Below are positions 50,001 to 59,000 of a DNA stretch of 64,000 nucleotides, piece by piece (the first letter of the stretch is position 1; every line of letters starts with the position of its first letter). The notes under the pieces are model-generated. The model did no database searches. It was not told where the DNA came from and saw only the letters and a program-made list of their open reading frames with translations. The stretch is taken from the NCBI GenBank assembly GCA_007922225.1, contig ML680053.1:12913036-12977035 (forward strand), given 5' to 3'. The DNA is from Emydura subglobosa. Lineage: Eukaryota; Chordata; Testudines; Chelidae. The position numbers and the translations under genes were made by a program.

Positions 50001-53000
50001 GACTCATATTGTTTCATGTGCTTCCCACATGAGCTAGTGCTCAGCACAATAAAATCTTACCTGAAAAGACACATATAGTAACACCACATGTTACATGGAA
50101 AGTTTTACTTTTATCCAACAGCCTTCTTGTTTTCCTGCTGGCAACCTAGTAAAAGAAGAATTCAAGCAATCTGTCTTCTAAAATGAAGCAATGGAAAATG
50201 AAGTTAAAAGTAATTGATGTTCTAGATGTGATTTATTTGTAAAAATAACTTTTATATGAGGTTTAATGCTATTTTATCACAACACCTATATTTAGTAGGA
50301 ACAGGATTAGGGACAATAGAGTAACTCCATGGGCTTGATGCAGAAGCTACAGGAAGAGGTTTTTTTGGCCTGAGTTATTCAAGAGATCAGACTGGAGGAG
50401 CATAATGGCCCCTTCTGGCCCTAGGATACACTGAAAGTGGATGAACTTTTGTAATGTAAATGACCAACAACACAGGATAAGGTATTTGTATACACTGTGC
50501 ATTCCTATCATTGTCAGTCACCGGGACAGAGGACAGCAGGTATCTTTAATTTGCAACCATCCAAAAACTGCCTCAGGCATCCAGTAAGTCTGTACTACTT
50601 CAATAGCGTTACTTAGATTTTTGTCACAAGCAGCTAATGAGTCACAACCTATGGAAATTATTGTTTACTGGATATTTACAGAGACCAAACCTTCTTTCGT
50701 TTGTCAATTTTTTTTCCATTATGCCCAACACAATGGGATTCAATCATTTAGCTGGCACTGGAGGCAGCATAGAGCTGCAGAATAAGGGAGGTATATCCAC
50801 CTGTCGGCATTTCCTCACTGCATGGCTTGGGGTGGGGCCACAGCCCCACAGCCCACTTTTCTCTGTGGTAAGGTAGGAAGGTGTAGTCCTGATATTCAAA
50901 GGATACACCAGCAAGAGAGGAAAAAGGGGGTAAAGAGGCGTCGCTTGTTGTGCACACAGGCACAACATGGCCTTACTCACCAAAGCTTGCACTATATACA
51001 GCCAAACAAATGCATAAACTAAGTATGTATGTATTGTAGCCTTGGTAACATTTCTTCGGATTCTATCTATATGGTGCGTGGTTCATGTTGAGTGGTTGTA
51101 TTCTAAATGTGATTTACCTTCCGAGATCCTCTGAGGAAGGCCAGGAGAATACGGCACATCGGTAAAAGGACCAGACTGCAGTTGAGGTTGAGGACAGATG
51201 CTGAAGCTCTGCTAATACACAATCCTAGCTGAACAAACACAGCAAGAGTCAGATTACAGAGAGAAAGGATGGTCCAATGGGTAGGGTGCTAGGCTAGGAC
51301 TTGGGAAACCCAGATTCAGTTCCGTGTTCTACCACAGGCTTCCTATGTGACCTTGGGCTCTGTATGCCTCTGTTACCCCTATATATAAATAATTGTACTT
51401 CCCTAACATATAGGGGAGTTGTGGGGATAAATGCACTAATGACTGTGAGGGGCTCAGATACTATGGTCATGGGGGGCTCTGAGAGATTGTAACAAATGAT
51501 ATATTACAGTATTACCTCCTCAACCATCAATCAATGTTGCAGAATTCTCATGTTCCTGATACATTCTTTATATTGTTAAGACTGTGGCATCCTGATGCTC
51601 TCAGAATACCAGGAAATCTACAGTTTCCATGTGGTGTTCTCTCTTTTTCCCCTTCATGGAAGATTGATTTTTTCCCCTTAGTGTCAAAAATTAGGGTGGC
51701 TTTACTAAGTGAATTAAATTTGTCCCAAAGGAACAAGTTTGAAGACCCCGTAGAGTAATTAAAAGAATTCTTTGCTCTTCCCTAGAGGAGCTTGGAGATG
51801 CCCAGTTGTTGCCCCTGAAAGCAGAAGAATCTGGAAGATTTTTATGTGGGACAGGACTCAGCCCCATAAGTAACCATAGCTATAGCTCTGCCCCTAGCTG
51901 CATAAAGGAAGAGTTTAATCTACTATGAAGATTAGTTGACCTAATCGTGGGCCTGATCCAACTCCCACCAAAGTCAATGAAAAGACTCACTTTGACTTCA
52001 GTACAAGTTGGACTGGCCCCTTTGTATGTCAAAAGGTGACATTTCATCTGGAAAGAATCGCCACCCTAAGCAGTGCTCACAAGCGCATGGAATGAAATAA
52101 ATCAAAAGCAATACTCATGTCAATGGAACAATCAACCTCTATGTGAACAGAGGGGTTAAACAGTCATAGTTAAGAGGAGGATAGAAGCATGAAGAGCCTC
52201 ATTAGCTGCCTAACTAAAATTCAGTGACTTTGTGATAAATGAGTCAAAGAACAAGGTCATAAAATAATTCATCTAAAATGGAAATAATTGTACAGTTTCA
52301 GAGACTGTTGGAACAGATTAATTGTAGGTCCTCACCAATTCACATGGTGCTAATATGCACATTCCCTAATTTGGACCCCAAATCAGCAGTGAGGATCTGA
52401 TAGCTGGGAGCAATAGTGATTCACAAAAGTTTTTATAAAATATGCTACATAACATTTACTGATCCACTTGGATCCTAAGTAATTAAACCCAAACAATGTG
52501 ATGCCTTAACCATGTATTTTGTTGTTTTATCCTTCTATTGTGTTTGCTCATTCATTTGCTAATTAACAAAATTCAGCAATTTGCAGTAGCTTTCCCACTT
52601 ATTAATTTGAATGATCATTTTTCTGTTAGCTATTACAAAAGATGCAGTCAGGCTGACAGTAGATAAAGAAATTCTACTCCTAAGGATCTTCTGTAGAAAC
52701 ACATCTCACACACCAGATTAAAAAAATAAATAAATAAATAAAAAGAGAATAAAAAAGTATACATGGTAAAAGACAAGTCATTTTTGCATAGGTTTTATGT
52801 ATGTGTATTTTAAAACTAAAATTAAATAAAATTAAAAACTATAAATATAAATGTATAGGTTATGGCTGATTAAAATTTTTGTCCTTTTAAAAAAAAAAAA
52901 AAAAAGCTTTTTTTCTAAAATGTAATCAAAACAATTTCAGGTTTTTCCTCACTTTCGTTGGGGGTGGGGAGGGGAAAGAAAGGAAAAGGAGAAAAGGGAA

Positions 53001-56000
53001 AGAAGGAAAACTGGGGGGAAGGGTTTAGTTTACATTTAGTTGAAAAATAAAATAAAAAAACTGAAGAGTTTTGGAAAAAAAATGAAGATTTGTCATTTCT
53101 TTCTAAACATTTTTGTGGAAAATACAATTTTTCTACTGGTTCTAATATTGTCTATACATATGCCCATGCACACACACACTCAAATAAATAAAATAATTAG
53201 CATACACTTCTCATTTATAATTCACATAGGCACATGTCTACAAGACTACATCCACTGTAACATTACAGGAGGTGCTGTCTTCTTGATGAGGCATAAAAGT
53301 ACGATCTAAACCACTTGTAGTCATTAAAGATCCCAGGCATTTTTTAAAAGTGAAGAGGTAACAATCCTGTTTCCCAGCATCCTTGGCAATTTCCTTGACA
53401 TCCAAAAGCTCAAAAATGTCTCCATGAACCTAATTCTTTGCAAGTGATATCTAAATGGTCTCTCAACTTCCTTTGTGTTGCCTGGGGCAACATTAAAATT
53501 ATCATGTAGTAACAAGTGGCTCAATAGAGTGGACCTTTGGATTTTGAAACAGTGATAGAGGAAGAGAAGATTCTTGCCCCAAGACAAATTGTTAGTTTAA
53601 GAGGGGAACATAGCCTCATTTAATTATCTAATAGCAGACACACAGTCCTCTCTCATCCCCTGGCACGCTGGCATTGTCTAGAAAGAGAAGATATTATTTC
53701 ACATAAGTAGCACATTAAATTGTTTCCTGCAAAAGCAAAAGGAGGAAGCCAACCAACCAGCTGCTGCTAGAAGTCCTCTGTCTCTCAGTATTTAACTGCT
53801 CCTCCACCATCATCATATCTGAGCACTTCACAAACTTGTCATGTATTTTTCCTCAATGAGTTAGGGAGGTGCTATCCTCCCCATTTTACAGATGAGGAAC
53901 TGAGGCACAGAGAGACTAAGGGTACATCTAATGGTTTCAGGCAAAGTTATCAATTAAGATGAAAGTTAACGTCACAACCGCATGCATTGAAACCTAATAT
54001 TAAGTTCAGAGAAGGCATTAGAAGGGAGATCACAGATAAAACCTCAATGAGTAGAGTATTATTTCACATTTTAAACCAATCTTGGAGCACAAAATAGAAG
54101 GACCAAGACTAAGAGTCCATCAGTGAACTTCCGTCCATGCCTTAGCAGTCAGTTTCTCGGAGTCAAAAGTGTGTGTAGGATTTCTGTGGATAAGGCAAAC
54201 TTCACTGTATGCTTACTTAATTTTTACTTACTTGCCTTTTGTTTATACAGAGTATTCTTGCATTATTCCTGATCACAGAATACATGCAAATGTCACAGAC
54301 CTCATAATCTGGGATGAAAGAGAAGTTTGGAATTTGAGCTTGGTTAAAATCAGGTGCTTGTTAAATAAAACTTATTCATACCCCTAGAGTCCACCAAATT
54401 TGGTTGGAACTTGAAAAAACATCTTTTCTGGATAGATTTATTTATTTCCAGAAAATGGAAGTAAGAGGGGAAAAAAATCTACCAGAACGTTTTAGCACCT
54501 CATTTTAAGCTTGTACTTGTTCCTAAAAGAGGATGCTTTGGAGGCAGAGAGCTATGTAATCCCAACCTCAATTAATTGCAATTCTTTTAAAGTTATTTAA
54601 AGTCACTGGGTGCACACTGGAGTCATACAGTTTTTAAATGTTTGACACATGGTCATATATTTACAGACATCTATATTTAATGTTATTTGTTAATATATAT
54701 ATAAAAAATAAAAATTAGAGACCAGACTCTGATCCCAGTAACACTGGGGTAAATATGGAGTAACTATCGAATTACTCTAAATTTACTCTGGTGTAACTGA
54801 GATCAGAATCTGGTCTTGATGCAATGCAAATTAGGGTAGGGAGAGGAAAGAGCAAATGTCCGCATCAGATTTAGTTCCTTCCCCAACCCAGGGGAATGGT
54901 CTTCATACCAATACTGAAGCTCTAAATTCTTGTGGCTAACTGCATGAGTCATTTTCCTTCCACGCCACTTGGAACCCATTCATCCAGGCCATGGGTTTGT
55001 TTTGGGGTTTTTTGTCCGTTTCTTTCTTCATATTCAGAGCATGTACTCATTATATATGTTACTTGCACCTAAGCATATGAGCACTGCAACTCTGCTGGAG
55101 ACAATGACACCATCTACCTGAACAAAACAACAGTCACTGTCAGAGGTGTAACAGAAGCCATCAAAGTCTACACTGATCTCCTGCCTGTTTTATTACCTAG
55201 CCATAGTAGTTTGGGGGAGGGAGAGACTGGTTTGGGCTGATCTAGGATTTTATTTGCATTTTATTTTTCAAAAACAGGGAAGATGTAACAATGCTCAGGG
55301 GCAGTGACCTGTTTATATGATAGGAACATTAACCTTTTGTAGCCCTGACCCAGAGCAGGTGACATGAAGCCAGGAAATAAAGATCAGCCTCTCGTCAGTA
55401 CTCCTGTGTGACACATGCATTTAGTATCGTTCTAGGTATGTTGGCATTTTATATCACACTCCCTTTAAAGAAACACAGTTCCTTTCTGAAGAGTGGGACC
55501 CTATTATACACTCTTTACCAGAAGACTGTGAAGGGACGATCCTGCCAGATGCTGTGTGCTGTAAATTCTCACTGAGTCAGTTGTGAAAGAAGGGCATTCA
55601 GAACCTCAGAGGACACAGATTGTAGGATCATGCCCAAAGAAGCTTCTCTTCTGAGATGTTTCGATCTCTGATCCTATTGGCAGTCTGGGTCATGGTTTAT
55701 TGAGAAGTACTGCAATTCCTGGGATTTCCCCCTTCCCCCCACCCCTTTTTTCCATATTTGTGTTGAATTCCTCCTCCTTCATCATTAGGTGCACCTGATC
55801 ACATAGACTGCAATGTAACCATCAGGAATGACCACGAAACATACTTTACTCATCTCAAGCTTGGGGAGTTAACCAACCATGGTAAAACTGGTTGAGAGTA
55901 AAGTTAGATCTTCGAGGTTTATTGTGTCTATATTCATTCGAAGACCTTGTCTATGTTAGACTAATGAGTGAAATACCTCCATTGTACAGCTATCACTACA

Positions 56001-59000
56001 CCTATTCTCTTCTGTGTAAGTACTTTGTGCTCTTCGCCACAGTATCTAAGCTGCAATGGTAATTAGACAGGACTCTGGCATTTTTACCACAGTTCTAGAG
56101 CAGTGGTTCTCAACCTTTCCAGACTACTGTACCCCTTTCAGGAGTCTAATTTGTCTTGTGTACCCTGAAGTTTCACCTCACTTAAAATCAGACAAAAAAT
56201 ATAAGAGTCACAATATACTATTACTGAAAAATTGCTTACTTTCTCATTTTTACCATACAATTATAAAATAAATCAATTGGAATATAAATATTGTACTTAC
56301 ATTTCAGTACATAGTACATTGAGCAATATAAACAAGTCATTGTCTGTATGAGATTTTAGTTTGTACTGACTTCACTAGTGCTTTTTATGTAGCCTGTTGT
56401 AAAACTAGGAAAATATCTAGATAAGTTGATATACGCCCTGGAAGGTCTCTATGTGTCCCCAGGAATACATGTACCCCTGGTTGAGAACCACTGTTCTAGA
56501 GGATACAGTGGTAAAAATGCTGGTGGGTATCTGAGCCCAGTCTGAATTAATGCTCCCAATGTTGCAACTATGGATGAAGCTGCATCAGAGGCAGCACAAC
56601 AGCAAGAGGTCTCCCAAAAAATGGTTGTATGAACACCCTTGATGGGAGTACGGCCACTTCAATGGAAAAGAATTAAGAAAGCAAACAATGAATGTTAAAG
56701 ATCTGTACAGTTCAAAGAATGAGCTCTTTGTTGGTTCTTAACAGATGATAACCCTAATAATATTGTTGAATTGTGGACTATCCAAAAAAGTCTGAGAAGA
56801 GAGGAAAAAGGGTTAAAAGAAACTGCAAAACACTAGAATGGCAGAAAGAGAAGGCAGATAGAACATTATACTAGGCAGCAACTTGCCTCCAAATCAGACA
56901 TGGACTCTGATGACATCTGGATACACATGGATTAAAGCCTTAAACAATATTGTGAAATCCCAATACAGCAAGATGCGTTTAAATAACAAAGGAAAAAATA
57001 AAAGCTTCAGGTCAATTAGTAACAATTTTTGCTACAAGAAACACCTACTGGAAGAAGCAGACTAATAAACACATCTGGCATCCCTTGGTTACAAGGCAAT
57101 TAAATACAAAATATTATGTTAAAGCAAACAAAGTTTCACGATGTCTAATTCCCTCCAGACTTCCGTGGGAAAAACAGACTTCAACGGAGTTGCACCAGAA
57201 AACTGAGGGGAGAATTTGGCCTCAAATAGCAAAATCTTTACCATGATAAAGCAGCAGCAGAACAAGCCATTGTACCATCTGGAACATATTCCAAGAAAGA
57301 AATAAAGACGACAAAATAATGTATTGGAAAATGCTATATGGAGCAGTACCAGTGTAGCTAAAGGATGAAACAGCATTTTTCTTTCCGATTCCATTATTGG
57401 TTATGTAATAATCTTCCAAAGAGTCCCTTTGCAATTTCTCCAGTATGGTCTCATTCTCAGAAACTAATTTCTTCCATTAATGACTATTTGGCCATTTTGA
57501 GTTAACCAAAAATAATGGGCAAAAAAAAAAAAAGGCACTGTTCAGCTGTTAAGAAATTATTCCCATGCTTTTCTCTCTGCTTAAAAATATAGGTTTTATT
57601 TACTAAGTTTAATGTAAGCATGGCTTGATTGATATATATATATATATATACACACACACAACACCTCCTGGACAAGGGATTAAAGTTAGTAGTCACAGAC
57701 AAAGAACTTTAGTGACAAGCACCTCTCTGTCTCCAGTAACGGAGAGAATGCTGGGATTCATACTCAGGCTGTGTTCCTGAATGAGAACCAGGAACTTCTT
57801 CTTTTCTCATCAGCCTCTGACTAATAGATCTCTCTGCGGTCCTATTTATTAGCTTAGTATCTGTGCCCCTCATTACCTTTAATGTGTGCTCACAAACCCT
57901 TGTGAGGTAGGGGAGTGCTATTATACCCCATTTTATGCATGGGGGATTAAGACATTGACAGATCAATTTTGCTCATATTTTTCCCCTTTACACATTCCCT
58001 CTGGACATTTTACAATGCAAGCTAATTGTACCTACTTACAAACTACTGATAACTTCAATAAAGAAAGAGACCTACATCTGACCACCTAGAAACTGTTTCT
58101 TGTGGGTCAACATTGCTAAGGCAAAGTGGAGAAGTCAGCACTACATAGCAGATAGCAGAACTGCCACTCTTTTTGACACTGATAGCCAGAAGTTAAGGCA
58201 AAAAATTATATGGCTTATAATTATTTATTAACCACGCACACAGGAACCATGAGAATGAGATGCGGAGGCAGAAAGACTGAGATCATTAATAAAACAACTC
58301 CCCTAAGAAATATACATCATGAGAACTGGCATAGGAGCTCACCAGTGAACAAGCCCACAAGCTTGGCTAAAGTTATGATGACTAAAAACTAAAGTCCCTG
58401 GTCATTATTATGTTTGTGTCAAATCTTGTAAGCATGCCTGTAGCTGGGTTTCCTAGCCACTTGACGGGCTCCTACCCTTCATTCACTCCAACACGGAGAC
58501 TGCTCTCAACACTATCAACTTGCTATCCCCAAATGGATTTCAACAATATAATAAACAAATTTCTTATTGATCCTCCACTGTCCCGCACCTTCAAGGGCTA
58601 CTAAGCAATTCTTCCCACAGCAAAACTCTTCTGTCCCCAGCACTCCACCCCACAGCCTTGGCAAAAGAAAGGGCACTGTGTGGATCACTTACACCTAGCA
58701 TCTGATGTAAGTAGTAGTACTGCGGCCCGTGGTAGTACAACAGGAAGGTTCTCCAGAAGAGCCACACATTGAGGGAGAGCCAGAAAAGCTAAAACGAACA
58801 AGACAAGAATACATGTAAGTAAAAGGCACATGTACAAACCAGACCCTCTCCGTGTTTCCTTACAGCACACAGCGCACACGCGAGGGGCTCTCTAAGGATT
58901 TTGAAGCCGAATGGGAAAACGAGCCGAAAGACATTACAAAAGCAGCCGCTGCTGGCTGCAAAACTTTTTGTCCTCAGCCAACCTCCCAAAAGTTTGCATC

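Larger units (their letters stand above)
51229..58692 (-). other. NOX4: NOX4 intron 2
   Basis: A 7.5 kb intron with a MIR-like SINE (51265-51490), an AT-rich, A-run-containing part (52700-53060) with a polypurine tract, a MIR fragment (53825-53930), a strong hairpin (54719-54816), a hAT copy (56101-56493), a TA/CA microsatellite (57631-57664) and a MIR-like remnant near 57870-57960. 51500-52700, 53940-54700, 54830-56090 and 56510-57620 hold no recognised element apart from one hairpin-type motif near 51948-52025. Confidence 0.85.
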
